In this document: positions 1 to 11,600 of the stretch, piece after piece
How positions within the stretch are numbered: the stretch's first letter is position 1
How the letters are laid out: every line of letters begins with the position of its first letter
Source: Thelonectria olida
Lineage: Eukaryota > Ascomycota > Sordariomycetes > Hypocreales > Nectriaceae
Reading direction: 5' to 3'
Assembly (NCBI GenBank): GCA_020736575.1
Contig: JAGPYM010000006.1
Coordinates: 186,001-250,000, forward strand
Length of the DNA stretch: 64,000 nucleotides
Notes under the pieces: model-generated
The model's input: the letters and a program-made list of their open reading frames with translations, nothing else
Told to the model about the DNA's origin: nothing
Database searches by the model: none
Position numbers and translations under genes: made by a program

Positions 1-426
1 TGCCACGGCTGCTTCACCGTCTCCAAGGACACCAACCGCCAGTTCTGCCCCTCGTGCGGCCAACCTACCCTCCTGCGCACTAGCTGCTCGACCGACGAGC
101 ACGGCGTCTTCCGCCTGCACCTCAAGCGCAACTTCCAGTGGAACAACCGCGGCAACGTCTACAGCGTGCCTAAGCCCGTCCACGGCAGCTCCAACGGCCG
201 CCTGCCCAAGAACGCCGGCGGCCAGAACAATTGGGGCACCGGCCTCATCCACGCCGAGGACCAGAAGGAGTACACCCGTGCCAACGACGAGCAGCGCCGA
301 GCGCGCAAGAAGGATCTCATGGACCAGGACTATCTGCCGAGCATCCTCAGCGGCGACCGTTCGGGCTCTGGCGGGAGGATTCGCGTGGGAGCAGGTCGCA
401 ATGTGAATTCCAAGCGGAAACACTAG
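1..426 (+). CDS. nob1: 20S pre-rRNA endonuclease Nob1, C-terminal part (5' cut by window start)
   Basis: Reading frame 1 is open from base 1 to the stop at 424-426. It encodes the last 141 residues of Nob1, the PIN-domain endonuclease that makes the final cut at the 3' end of 18S rRNA in the cytoplasm. What is visible is the C-terminal zinc ribbon: a CxxC pair at local residues 1-4, a second CxxC at about 16-19, and a basic tail with the conserved RNFQWNNRGNVYS and LPKNAGGQNNWGTG stretches seen in fungal Nob1. The PIN domain lies outside the window. The end is lysine/arginine rich (KRKH). Identity rests on recalled family sequence; the fit is close. Confidence 0.93.
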   Translation, partial: CHGCFTVSKDTNRQFCPSCGQPTLLRTSCSTDEHGVFRLHLKRNFQWNNRGNVYSVPKPVHGSSNGRLPKNAGGQNNWGTGLIHAEDQKEYTRANDEQRRARKKDLMDQDYLPSILSGDRSGSGGRIRVGAGRNVNSKRKH

Positions 427-661
427 GGGGGACGAGTTCAAGTTGCACGTAGTTTTGGGACGTGGTTCAATAGAGGGAAACAACAAAAGTTTATGATTGA
501 ATGCCAGAAAATCTTTTTCCACATGTCTAATCCATTGTGCCAAACAAACGCCTCTGGTGTGAAGTGACCTTATAACGCCCATCCACCTCTGTCTTTCGAC
601 CTCGTTCCTCCATCAATCCACCTCGTTCGTTTTCCAATTCGCGAATCGCTTCACCGCATAT

Positions 662-913
662 TTACTGCTCCTCCTCCTCTGCAATCTTCAATTAGCCATC
701 TCTCGACCAAACCACCTGCCACATGGGGTAAAACTCACTCTGCTGGGTCAACAGCAGACCGAAGCGTCGCTTGAGCGTAACGCGCTGGCGGGACCACTTG
801 TCGTCAGGGGAGAAGCGCGCGGGGTGCGCAGACTTGGTGACCTGGCCGTGGGCAACCTTCTTGAGGGTGTACAGGCGGTTGCCGTTGGCGTCGAGGGTGT
901 ACATAAGATGCAT
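662..913 (-). CDS. nop10: H/ACA snoRNP subunit Nop10
   Basis: Two exons, complement of 739-913 and 662-678, joined across a 60-nt intron (679-738; donor GTGAGT, branch GCTAAT, acceptor TTGCAG). The product has 63 residues, starts MHLMYTL and contains the near-invariant [13 protein letters not shown] core of Nop10. Nop10 is the smallest subunit of the box H/ACA particle that guides rRNA pseudouridylation in the nucleolus. The second exon is only 17 nt and gives the tail KEEEQ. Reading through the donor instead gives a spurious tryptophan-rich tail. I chose the ATG at 913 rather than the in-frame one at 922 because yeast Nop10 begins MHLMY. It converges on nob1. Confidence 0.93.
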
Positions 914-1424
914 GGTGGGCAAAAGGACGACGTCGTTTGGTGTTTTTTTTGGGTGGTTGGTTCTGTTCGTGATGCGGAATGTGATGGTTTGCTAGGAAAA
1001 AAAATTTAGCGGGCAATTGGGGAACAGGTCACGTGCATGGGCTTATCGTTATCGGGCTCGGTGAGAGCAGCAATCCGGATGAACGCCTCAATCCCTGTCA
1101 CCTGCATTCGTCCTCTGGTACGACATTACAACCATGGCTCTTTATTTAATACATACTACGTCACAAGGAAATAAGACGGCGTGGGCTTTATTTGAACATA
1201 TATAATGAGTGGATTCAATTGGTAGGGCCAGACTAAAGATACTATATTCAACAGTTCATAGAGCGTGAGCACGCCCAATATTCGTGTCCAAGATAGGTTG
1301 TGCCAATTCACACTTAAGGAATGTTCCACCACTAACAACAATCATAACTAGAACGTAAAAGCACGAAAATCATTAAAAGCAAGATACGACTGAATAACAA
1401 TCTGGTTTCTCAAGTCATGAGCGC
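914..1424. other. Intergenic: nop10 upstream region and spe2 3' flank
   Basis: No gene seen. A CACGTG E-box sits at 1030-1035, about 117 bases upstream of the nop10 start; this is a candidate bHLH (Cbf1-type) site by sequence only. The part beyond 1140 is AT-rich and probably holds the 3' UTR of the decarboxylase gene. Confidence 0.5.
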
Positions 1425-3071
1425 CTAAAGAGGCTCGCCAACACGAGCAGACTTGCCACCAGCCCATCCCTCGCGCTCGTAGAAACGGAAGACGAGATCA
1501 TAGTCCTCAAAGTCGTGGACAATACGATCAATTCGTCGATATCCACGGACGGGGTCAACAAGCCGGTTGGAAGCCCAAGTCTTCGTGTCATCTCCGCCCA
1601 TGCCATAGGGGTTGGCAGCTTGGCCTTTGTCCTGGAACAAGGTGACGCTGAAGCGACCGGGGCGGAAGATATTGACCACATGCTCGATGATCTCAGTGGT
1701 GGTGCGTCTGCTCTGACCTCCCGGGACGTTGGTCTCGAACGAGGCAAAGGAGCACTCAGGCTCAGGGGTCACGTGGACGGTGAAGTAGTGCTCAGACTTG
1801 GCGGGGACGCCCTCGGCCTGAGCAGCAGGAATAACACCGTTCGCGGAGAACCCACATGGGCTGAAGAGATAGGCATCAACGCGAGCATCAGGATACTCAG
1901 CAGTCGAGTACACACTCGAAAGACCGCAGCTCTCCGAAACAACGGTTCCCAAAGCGTGACCCTCAGTGGTCAACTCCTCAATTGAGTCGAGCGAGCTATC
2001 GTCGTCTCCATCAAGCTCGTTGCTGAACACATCCACTTCATCCGGTGTATCAGCAAGCCCGCCAAGGCTGTGGATAGCCTGCTTGCGGGCCTCCCGAGCC
2101 TCCACAGCTAGCTTGTCACACGCGACCGCACTCGCGTGCTCCAAGTAAAACTGCTTCGCATTCTCAGGATCGAGGTCTGTCATCAAAATCTCGAGAGTCT
2201 CATCGTGGTGACCGTTGGCTCCGTGGCCAAAGGATCCTGCTCCGACAGGGATTCGGGCAGCCGCTTCTGACTCCTCAGTCTCGGACTGGGGTGTTCGAGG
2301 AGGAGTCAAAGCCTGCTGGTTCGGAGACGTGATGTACAGGTACCAGTGGTCCCCGTTCATCTTACCCACCATGTAGGCACTGCCCCCTTCAAACATGTCG
2401 TCAAGGTACTTGACCTCCTGCTTCCAGCTTCGATGGGGTCCCTTTTGCTTGTCGGGAAATAGGAAGTTCTTGCGACTGTAAAAGACTCTGTACGGGGTTG
2501 CCGCGGCGCGAATATCGTTGATCGAGCTGGCGTTGTGATAGGGAAAGCCAGCATGGACGGCCGCAATGTGCAGCATGCGCTGCAGTCCGAGCAGGAGAGT
2601 CGTGGTTCCGCACGTCTTCAAGATGATCTTGTGGGGGAAGACGAACATGCTGGACTCGGACAGGAGATAGGCGTCCATGTTTTCGGATTCGAGCACGGAG
2701 AGAATCTTGCAGTTGACCATGTCGAGCATGCCGACCCAGGTGTCGGCGGGAACAGCCTTCAGGCCATCGGCCGGGGCAGTGGGAGGCAGGCTGGTAGGGC
2801 TCGGAGCGAACCAAACTTCGAGCAACTTCTCTGGGCCCTCGAAGGCATTGGACGAGTCCAGATCGGCGGCGACATCGTGATTGATAGTCAGATGGGGAGT
2901 GGCCGAGGACGGAGAGAAGGTGTAGCTGCTGGGGATCTCGTTGGGCAACATTCTCGTGGAATTGGAATGTGATTGATTGACGAAGAGCTGACGGAGAGTC
3001 TCAGGAGAACAGCAAGTTGCCGAGGATGGAGATTTGTTTTCTTTGCCCAGATGGCAGAGTCCGCGGAGCAC
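1425..3071 (-). CDS. spe2: S-adenosylmethionine decarboxylase proenzyme
   Basis: An intronless frame of 548 codons. The enzyme makes decarboxylated AdoMet, the aminopropyl donor for spermidine and spermine. The proenzyme cleaves itself between Glu and Ser to create the pyruvoyl cofactor. The cleavage motif LLSESSMFVF is at residues 136-145 (new pyruvoyl from Ser140), with the FEGPEKLLEVWF block at 77-88 and the catalytic-cysteine motif LKTCGTT at 151-157. All are counted from the first ATG at 3071. A second in-frame ATG at 2951 (MLPNEIPSS) starts a 508-residue form; it may be the true start because the first 40 residues are unlike the family. Regulation probably involves the long upstream region. 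Confidence 0.95.
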   Translation of the reverse strand: MLRGLCHLGKENKSPSSATCCSPETLRQLFVNQSHSNSTRMLPNEIPSSYTFSPSSATPHLTINHDVAADLDSSNAFEGPEKLLEVWFAPSPTSLPPTAPADGLKAVPADTWVGMLDMVNCKILSVLESENMDAYLLSESSMFVFPHKIILKTCGTTTLLLGLQRMLHIAAVHAGFPYHNASSINDIRAAATPYRVFYSRKNFLFPDKQKGPHRSWKQEVKYLDDMFEGGSAYMVGKMNGDHWYLYITSPNQQALTPPRTPQSETEESEAAARIPVGAGSFGHGANGHHDETLEILMTDLDPENAKQFYLEHASAVACDKLAVEAREARKQAIHSLGGLADTPDEVDVFSNELDGDDDSSLDSIEELTTEGHALGTVVSESCGLSSVYSTAEYPDARVDAYLFSPCGFSANGVIPAAQAEGVPAKSEHYFTVHVTPEPECSFASFETNVPGGQSRRTTTEIIEHVVNIFRPGRFSVTLFQDKGQAANPYGMGGDDTKTWASNRLVDPVRGYRRIDRIVHDFEDYDLVFRFYEREGWAGGKSARVGEPL

Positions 3072-5132
3072 TAGCTACCGCTCAAACAGACTATGCGGCG
3101 TCTGTTTGAGAGAGTAGGCCCACAGATTTGTGGTCTTGATCAAATGCTGGCGGAGCCAGCAGCAATACGTCGATTATGGAAATCAGATAACGTCTCTCGA
3201 GGGGACGTTAGGGGGGTCGGAGGCAGGACGTGTAGATGAACCGCGCTTGTGACGGAATGTTGGAGAGTGAAGGGTGAGCCGAGTCTGCAGTTCGCGGAAT
3301 CGGTTCGGGGGAGTTTGAGGACGAGGGTATGTCGATGACGATTGTGTTGTTTTATTCTGTGCCTTTCTTTAAAGGGGTGTTATCGTGGCCTGCGGAGAGT
3401 AGCGCTGTGAGTGAAATGCGGAGAGAATGCTAAAGGGTTGGGACCGTACTTGGATGGTCGAGAGAAGAGGAATCGGAGGAGATCTGTCGGTCGCATAGAA
3501 GACCTGGGGAGAGAACCGGAGGCGGAGTTGGGTGACGGTCGAGAGGTACGGCCGTCGAGTTGTCTTTTGGACAATGGGGAAGAGATTAGATCCGTAAATT
3601 CTTCATCGAATTATACAGGTCCGTATTGAGTGTAGATGACACAGGTCAACGAGGCGAAGAAGATACAACTAGTCGCGTGAGTGACGAGTTGAGTCGGGAT
3701 GGCGCGCAGAAGACGGGAGTTTTTTTTTGTGCTTGGGCGGGGTTGGCTTGTTGGTGGGATGCTAGGAAACTTCCACTTTGCGAGTGAGGCAGTCGACTGG
3801 GCAAGCAGCTCTTTGGGAGAGCAGAAAAAGGGGATGAAAGTCGAGAGTTTGCGTCGGTGAGAGAATTTTCGAGCTTTTGAGGGGTGGTGCTTCGTGCTTT
3901 GTGGCAGTGGAGGTCAGGTTCAAAGTACCTGGTGTGTTTTCTGGTGGTCAAGGTGCTGGACGAGGTGACAAGGTGGTGGTGGTGGTGGTGGTGAAAGTGG
4001 AGGAGGCGAAAGATGGAGGAGTGCGAAGTAAAAAATATTAAGGTGGACACGGCACGGTTTGGGATGCCGAGCTAAGCCGGAAGTGGTTGGACGGTGCCTG
4101 CCCAACACGGGGTTTCCCAAGTCCTCAACTTTTTTTCTCACTTGGCGCCCACCAGCTAAAAATTGTCAGGTCGGCCACTGGCTACAACGAGATGATTGTG
4201 GGCCAGGGCAGGTCTCGGCTTGGGATCCACAAGCGCCCGCGGCGTTTCCATTTCGTCATCATCATCGAGATTCTGCCCGCTTGCTTACTGTCATTGGATC
4301 GTCAAAGGCCGGGTTCCTAGGGCAGACACCCGCAGCAGCAACCAAACTCCATAATAAATGCAGTCGACGAGCCTGCATCGCGTTGTATTGCCCAGGTGTC
4401 ATGTACCGTGCCGCACTTTGAAGAGCTTTGTTTCTGATTCCTGACACTTCCAACGACGACTTTGACACCAAAAAATACATCGTCATAAGATGTGATCAAT
4501 CCGGGGAACCATCCGTAGCGCCGTGCACCCGACCATCCGTCTTGAATTCGTACCACGCCACACACACAATCACAATGCCCTGATGAATACGCTCGCATTA
4601 TTGGCTGGCTGTTTTTTTTTATTGAGCTGCTTCCATCTGCACTCTCTGCCATCTTTGGAATTTTTTTTTCTGTGTTGGCGTTGTTCCTGATTGCTGAGCG
4701 ATGTTTGATTCTTTTTATCGCTCACTCCTCCCTCTTGTCGTATATGTTGGGTGACGACATCTCCAAACTCTCATTGCCAACCTCCTCCTCTGGATATAGC
4801 CGTCTCTTCTCACCTGCAATTTTCGGCCTGGCCTGCCTGCATCGTCGCTTGCGCCTAGCTTGGCGGAGACTTTCCACATGGTGGTCGGTGTGCATGCTGA
4901 CCTTGTTGGAGCTCGACTTTGGCTTATGGGCAAACGAGAAATCGAAGGCTTGAAGCGACGGGCCGAGACGGAGACCATTTTGTGGGGCACCCACACTCGC
5001 TGAGACCAGGCGAGCTTCTAGGCTCCAGGTCGCGGCATGACACATGGGATCCGGCTGGCAGCTGTGACTTGTCTAATCTGGGACCTAGGATCTCATCCCC
5101 TGAGAGTCAACCACGGACGGACGACCTCCGCC
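3072..5132. other. Long intergenic region upstream of spe2
   Basis: About 2 kb without a convincing gene. The first 1 kb is the likely spe2 promoter and 5' leader and holds several short minus-strand frames, one of 64 codons at 3380-3574. A GGT triplet run lies near 3970-3992. Homopolymer tracts occur near 3720, 4610 and 4663. The right part is the 3' flank of cfd1. Confidence 0.45.
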
Positions 5133-6129
5133 TCAAGTCTCCCCATTATTGCCCACATTGACGCTCATCTTGGCCGTAATGTCCCTAAAGACATGGGAAA
5201 GTGAGCAATCCCGGTACTTGTTCACCAAGGTGTCGTCTCCAGCTTCCTTCACCGCGGTTTCGGCGTTTTGATCCGTTGTGGTTGAGATGTCCGTGCCGTT
5301 GATTTCTGTCCCCGTGGGATAACTTGGTCTCGTCCCTTCCTCGATCAATGCGATGAACTGAGCGTCCATGGGCACAGACCCGAGAAACGGCACGCTGAAC
5401 TCTTCAGCCATGGATTGACCGCCCCCCGACCCGAAGATGTCGGTGCACTCAGAGCAATGTGGGCAGACGTAACCGCTCATGTTTTCGACCACGCCAAGCA
5501 CCAGAATTCCCGTCTTTTTGCAGAAGTTGAGCTCCTTGCGAACATCGGCGGTTGCGACGGCTTGCGGCGTCGTGACCACCACAGCGCCTGCGACTTGCCC
5601 AGGCCTGGCATCCCTCTGCAGCGTCTCGGCAAGCGAAATGTGCTCGTCGCTGGTTCCCGGTGGAGTGTCGATTAGCAAGAAGTCCGTGTCGTCCCAGAGC
5701 ACATCCTTGAGGAATTGCCTGATCATGGCTGTCTTCTTGGGGCCCCTCCAGACAACCGCGTCGCCCCGCTTGGGCAGGAGAAACCCCAGACTCATGGCGT
5801 GAAGGCTCCCCAGACCCTTACTCGGGTCGGCATCTTGCACCAAAACGGGCGCCCACCCTCCCGGCACCTGCGTGACCTTCGATTCCTCGATAGATAGCAT
5901 GCGCGGGATAGAAGGGCCCGTTAGATCGACGTCGAGAATGCCGACTGAGTGGCCAGCAAGGGAAAGGGAGAGAGCCAGTTGCGTGGTGACGGACGACTTG
6001 CCAACTCCACCCTTGCCGGATAAGACCTGCGATCCACGTCAGCCGGGGAACTTGGGAACTTGGGATAGTAATGCCAAGGGTCATAGAGTTACGAACCAGG
6101 ACTATGTGTTTGACCCTTTCCAAACCCAT
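5133..6129 (-). CDS. cfd1: Cytosolic Fe-S cluster assembly factor Cfd1 (NUBP2 family)
   Basis: Two exons, complement of 6097-6129 and 5133-6026; intron 6027-6096 has an unusual donor GTTCGT, branch GCTGAC and acceptor CGCAG. The product has 308 residues. Cfd1 and Nbp35 form the scaffold of the cytosolic iron-sulfur assembly pathway. The deviant Walker A GKGGVGKS of the Mrp/MinD family is at residues 15-22, the IDTPPGT motif at about 130-136, and the C-terminal cysteines C199-P-H-C202 with C205. Exon 1 is only 33 nt ([11 protein letters not shown]). The first ATG in the long exon, at 5900, lies downstream of the P-loop and would lose it. A threonine-rich insertion near residues 245-265 is not in the core family. 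Confidence 0.94.
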
Positions 6130-7589
6130 GGTTGCTGTGAGGATGAAGCCGTGGAAAGTGTTAGGTCCTTGGGCAGTGTGTAACGCAGGGGCGAAAATGC
6201 GGGAGTTCTCGTTTGCCTGTGCTACTGGACAACGGCTCCGTAACCAAGGCCGGCGAGACAAGAGAGAGCAGGCGTGAAGCGAAATGAAGCGAGGCGAAGT
6301 CTGGGCGTGCAGTAAAATTATCCGTGGAAAGAGGTCGTTATTCGTAGCTGGAGACGTTGAAACGATGTCGGAGTTGCTTAGAAAGCACCGTTTTTTTACT
6401 AAGCCGTTGAGAGGGATTGGCCACCGAGGGCTGCAACTAGAACCAGTTGGGGAAGACTTCAATTTGCATGAGGGGAAGGAAGGAGCGACGAATGAAGGTG
6501 AGGGGATAGGACAATGGATGGAGGGGTTGCAGAGGGGAAGGAGCCCCGCCAGTTGTCGACTCCTTCTGGAAATGTGTCGCCGGGCGCTGCGTCATAGTGG
6601 GCTACCCCGCTGAAGCTCGCTGCAGCTGTCGGGGAAGAGTGCCATCAAGGGACCATCTCGTTCGGACTGGGTGATGGATGCAACGTCAATCGAAGTTCTA
6701 GAACAGAACACCTAGATAGTACTGGATTACAAGCTTCTGCGTTGATGGAACTAATCTAAGATGATGGGGTATTTTCATAGACAATAGTAAATAATGATTG
6801 ACGGCTCAACTGGCCGACTGAACATGACTGAGAGTTCGTCCTCCAAGGTGGCTGAATCAAAAATGTAGGACAAATAACTAAAGCGTGACAACTGTGACTA
6901 AAAAGATCGCCAAGATCCGAAAAGAAAAGGAATAGCTCAAAAGAAGAAGAAAAAGACCCAGGTGACTGTCTCGCTTGCACGAGACCTCCATTACTTGACC
7001 CCTCCACAAGCAAGTTACCTCTACCACACAACCCGATTTGTCCAACAGAGGACAAGCCGCTGTGCATCGCAACTCACTCTGCAATAGGCGATTGTCTCGA
7101 CGACAACTATCGCTTGAACGCCAATGAAGCAGTCATGATGACATGTGATTGGCGCCGCGAGACGAGAAGCGCACGGGACAATAGGCAATAGGCTGCCTTG
7201 ATTGCGAATGGAGGGGACCCCGATATGGGCTCAATATGTGAAGTGCAGGAGGCAGGAGTTTTGTCGCCTCTGGCTTGGTGATAATGGTGCAGCCTGGCTT
7301 TTGGGGAGGGCAACGGCGTGTCCAAGACTTGGTGTGTTTGACTGTGTATTGGCTGTTCTGGTCTCAAGAGATCGCCAAAGGCCGTCTCTGGGAGTAAATT
7401 TCTTGGTCCTGTCCTGGCTAGGGACACGAAATCTGTACCCAAAAGCCTCTTGCTTCCGAGAGGTATCGTAGGTGTCGTGTTTGACAGGCCAACCTGTTTG
7501 TACGTATGTTTGGTTTGTGCCTTGCCTCGAAAAGGTCAAGTTCACGGCGGCGAGTGTAGCATACTTGCGTCGACTGCATCCGCATGCTT
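6130..7589. other. Intergenic
   Basis: No gene supported. The left part is the upstream region of cfd1 and the right part is the 3' flank of the membrane-protein gene. Open frames here lack family features. Confidence 0.4.
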
Positions 7590-8612
7590 TCAATCAGGCC
7601 CCTTTTCTTTATTGGGAGCTGGACGTGCTGGTGGTGTAGGAGATCTTGTCATGAAACGGATGTAGTCTCGATTGCAGACAACGATGGGACGGCTGCTCTC
7701 GCAGTGCCCCAGGAGCTCAGCGTGTTCGGGCAATGGATCAGGCACCGCGTCTGTAAATCGGATGATGGGGCCGCCGTCAATTGTGAAGCCGACAACTTCG
7801 GCTGGGAAATCATCGTCAGACTCGTCGTCCGCGACCTGGATAGTGTTCCTTTGTGATCGTTAGTTACCTATCAGTACGAAGTGAGGGATGACTGAGATGA
7901 CTTACGCCTGGCTCATTGGTGGACCATCGGCGTTCTCTTCAAGATCGATGTTCTTATTCATTTGCTTCTTGATTCGCTTCTTGGTGCAGTCGTGGAACAG
8001 ATGGAGCAATCCTGCGATGACGAGAACAGGAGTTCCCAGAGCAAGCGCCCATGGACTAGGATTGTGGTTAGCTACTATCTTGCTTGGGGACCTCGGCTGA
8101 ACTTACGGGTGACGTCGGTTCCTCAACGAATGGAGGAGAGCAAGAATAATACCAACCATGGCAATCAAGGAACCGACTTGGACCATAGTCCATGTCGACC
8201 AGTACAGTGAGATCAAATCCTCTCCGTCGCAGAATTGGAGAGCCATGATGGCATACGCCTCCATGATGACGATGGCGGTTGATACAAGCACACATGCTAG
8301 ACATAGAAATATAGACTGTCGAAGGCGTTTCGTTCGCTTGGTTGATCCTGTGCTGTACCTCTCGAGAGCAATTTGTCCTCTGAATGGCAGGAGTGTTAGA
8401 GAAAGGTATGGATATGGATATGGGTAGGGAGATGTGACGATGCCAACATACCTAGTATAAGTCCAAGAGGCCAGGAACAGGACGAATAGGTTCGAGATGA
8501 ACATGGTCCAGTAGATGATCTTGAACTGCCATCTCACCATGTGCGAAGCAAACTGAGCATAACGCTCACAGAGCTCCGGATCGGTTTCGGCTCGAGTGAA
8601 TAAGGAAGTCAT
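7590..8612 (-). CDS. Four-helix membrane protein of unknown function
   Basis: Four exons, complement of 8452-8612, 8380-8451 being intron 1, then 8107-8379, 7906-8055 and 7590-7848. Intron 2 is 8056-8106 and intron 3 is 7849-7905. The frame closes exactly to 280 residues. Four hydrophobic segments are visible: near residues 32-52, 72-97, 115-137 and 146-165. A basic stretch (KKRIKKQMNK) follows helix 4, then an acidic soluble tail with DDESDDDFPAEVVGF and DGGPIIRF. I do not recognise the family. The short loops and conserved-looking tail suggest a eukaryotic integral membrane protein with a cytosolic C-terminus; that is inference. Intron 1 holds a GGATAT microsatellite. Confidence 0.8.
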
Positions 8613-11600
8613 GGTGAAGTTGTCGTGGTGGAAAGGTAATGGAGAGTTGAGTCACTGTTCACAATCGTCTCTCTCCCACAACCAGATGCACAATGGGATG
8701 TCCTTGTGTCTTTAAACCCCCTCGTGCCGTAGAGTCCTCAAGGGCTGTGCAGAAAAGCAAAGAAGCGACCCATGTCTCAGAAACCTGCCTCCCACGGGGT
8801 GCACAAGCGTCGCACCTGCTGATAAGGAACACACACGCCCCCATGGCACTGGCATTGTCACGACGACACGCAATGGCGGCAAGCTGTGCACTCCGCCAAG
8901 AGCCGCGAAGGCGACGATCACCCTTGTTAGTCGAGTTGGAAGCCCAGTTTGGGAGTTGAACAAGTGGGACTGGGGAAGAAGGAAGCTTCCTTCATCCGTC
9001 ATGGAGGCTTGCTTGGAGAGGACGACTCCCGGCATTGGGCTCTTGGCTACCCCGGCTCTCCGTACTCACCGCATCCGGAAGAGGGCCCCGTCATTGAAAG
9101 GACATTTGGATGGGGTTTGGGCAGAGAGAAGAAAAAGAAATAGTATCACCATAGACTGATAGTACTGGGGAAGTGTTTGGGCTTCAACCAGGCCACGAGG
9201 CATGGAGATAGCCGTGATTGGCCTTGATCTCGAGGCTCCTTGTCAGATCCCAGCAACCGAACAGATTTTTCACCTATCCTTACACCTTAACTCCTCGCTG
9301 AGGCCAACATCATTTCGTATTCCCGACTTCTCAGCACGGATCTAAGATTTGATGTTGCACCAGGTAAGATCGGGCATCAGTCAATCTCGCAGCGACCCAT
9401 TCGGCCTCCCTCTTCTGCTCCTCATACCAATAGACCAAGCATCTCAATGGCTTTTAGCGCCAGCGCCAAGATTGCGGCGCCGTGGGCCAGAGCCGTGTTG
9501 CCTGTGCTTCCCGCAAGGGTTAAATGAGTACAGCAGCTAGACCATGATTGTACGAAGAGACTTCAACATGTAAGCTTCGATTGCTAGGGAATGCTTCGCG
9601 GGCGCTGCAGATGCCAAGACGGGGAACGTCCAGCTCCGTCCAGGGACGCCTGTCTGCCCAGCTCGGGGCTTTTCCGCCACAGTCATCCGGCTCTTCCAAA
9701 TCTCGACCCAACCTGTCGGTTAAGCCCAGTAATTAAACCACATCCCTGGGGCTCCGGGGGCAGAAACAATAGATGGACAGAAAGAGTCATGTCTCCATGT
9801 GCTTTGTTTGCTTTCGGACGCGTGCTTCCCTTTTTCTGATGTCTGTGGGCTGTGCAAGCCGCTCCAGTGGAACACTACGTCGAACCATTCCCTTCTTGTT
9901 GAGCTGGGATCGGGGCAAACCTCAACGTTGGGCACACATTGTCCGACCGCCGACGCCCGTCAGATATCCATGCAGGATCCTTGGCTGGCATGTGGGAAGG
10001 GAACAAGAGGCCGCCGGTGCAACCCTGTTGAGTAACAGTGGTCCTTTTTTCTAGCTGTGGCTGCGCGGGCGCACGTTGCGATGCTACCATAAGGAACTGA
10101 TATACAAGGAATAAACGTATCACGGCATAGGCACGGAGCAGTCATCACTGGTATTCGTCTTCTTTCTTTGAATGCAAACGAGCGAGGGCCTTATCACGGG
10201 CCGCTCGTAGCATCCGTGCCCCAGCCAGCTTAACGCCGACTCCGACTTGAGCCAAGAAGCCATCAGCCTCATTCCGTTCCTCGCCAAGCAGCTTGGGCTC
10301 GACATGGTGGACCCCGGCACTTGTTCTCTCGTCCCGTCCCAGCCAAGCCGTCAGGGGAAACAAGAATCTTAGCGGCGGCACTCCTTCACCGTGATCTGCA
10401 GCCTTACGAATCTCTCGACCTCCGAGATTTGGAGATTTGCAAACTCACCGCGGCTAGATCTGCGATGCTCCAGAAGGAACCACAGAAACCGCCCTCTAAG
10501 CCACCCACCATTACGTCGTTGAAGGGGCACTTTTTTATGTTTCACACCTCCTAGTCCTCAACCGGACGGATGTGCTAATGCACCTCATCGCCCAAGGATA
10601 AGTCTTGATCCTCCTTTCGCGCTGTGAAACGGGGCCTCCTCCTATTCCAACGCTTCCGTTTCTTTTCGTTGCACGACTCCGTAACTAATGGTACAAAGCC
10701 GCGCCGCGTCATCAACGTTACGGCTCAATGACGAAATTCGAAATGCCAAGCTCTCCACCGTGGCGAAGAGGGAAGCATCAGGCTAGCTGCAGCCCGTTTT
10801 GCGACATGTCGTGCCCAAAGAGACGAGACCTTTGTGGTATGTAGCTATGAGGCCAATCAGGACATGATGCGTCCAGCGCCAAAGAGGCTTTTCCTTTCCG
10901 TGCACAAGAATAAGTCTATCTATAACCTTAAAACCCCCCGAACCGTCGCAAGACATTCCCCGATCGCAAAGATCGGGAGGCGTTGATCGGTCCGTTTGGA
11001 CAATGGTGGCGCAGGCTTGTCTCATTATAACCGTCGATGACATTCCAACGCTCACGCACGTAGCTCAACACCCTAGACGCCCCACGACGTAATCTTTCTA
11101 ATTATTTCGTCTACGAATAGTCTACTCCGTACTGTTGATGTCATTCGAAACTGGGGCCTGGGGAACGCTGTTTCCTTTCTCCGCGTGCTCCTTATCGCGA
11201 TCGTCATGAGGACTTGGCGAGTTTGACATGTCCCAATCACGCATGGAAATTGCGAGTCAGCCAACAACGTCGATCATCCCGAGCACGATAAGGGAAACTT
11301 TTCAATTATGACATGCAGGTTGGTAATCTGAACGGAAATCTGGCCGAAGGGAAGGCAAAATGACCATCGAGAGATCAAAGAGCCTGTGTGAGACACTTGA
11401 TGCAGGACAAGAGTCGAGACATAGCTTATCGGGAGACACTGTGCTTGGCCTATTCACAGCCCCCCGTTTTCATGTGCGGCGAAGACGTGCCACGACCGAA
11501 TTCTCTGGAATCCTACTTGCCAGACTGTTCTCTGGGACTCACCGCTAATGACGCCGTGGAGACACCAAGAAACCTCGTCATCTCTCGGATGTTCTTGGCT

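Noticed and set aside
3646..4050. 134-codon minus-strand frame with a His run
   Set aside because: The His run comes from a triplet repeat and the rest is Ser/Pro-rich without family features; it lies in the spe2 upstream region.
10142..10381. Minus-strand frame with helical, protein-like end (KLLGEERNEADGFLAQ), perhaps with a first exon near 10,500
   Set aside because: No clear start, splice choice is arbitrary and no family is recognised; GC-rich sequence can give such frames by chance.
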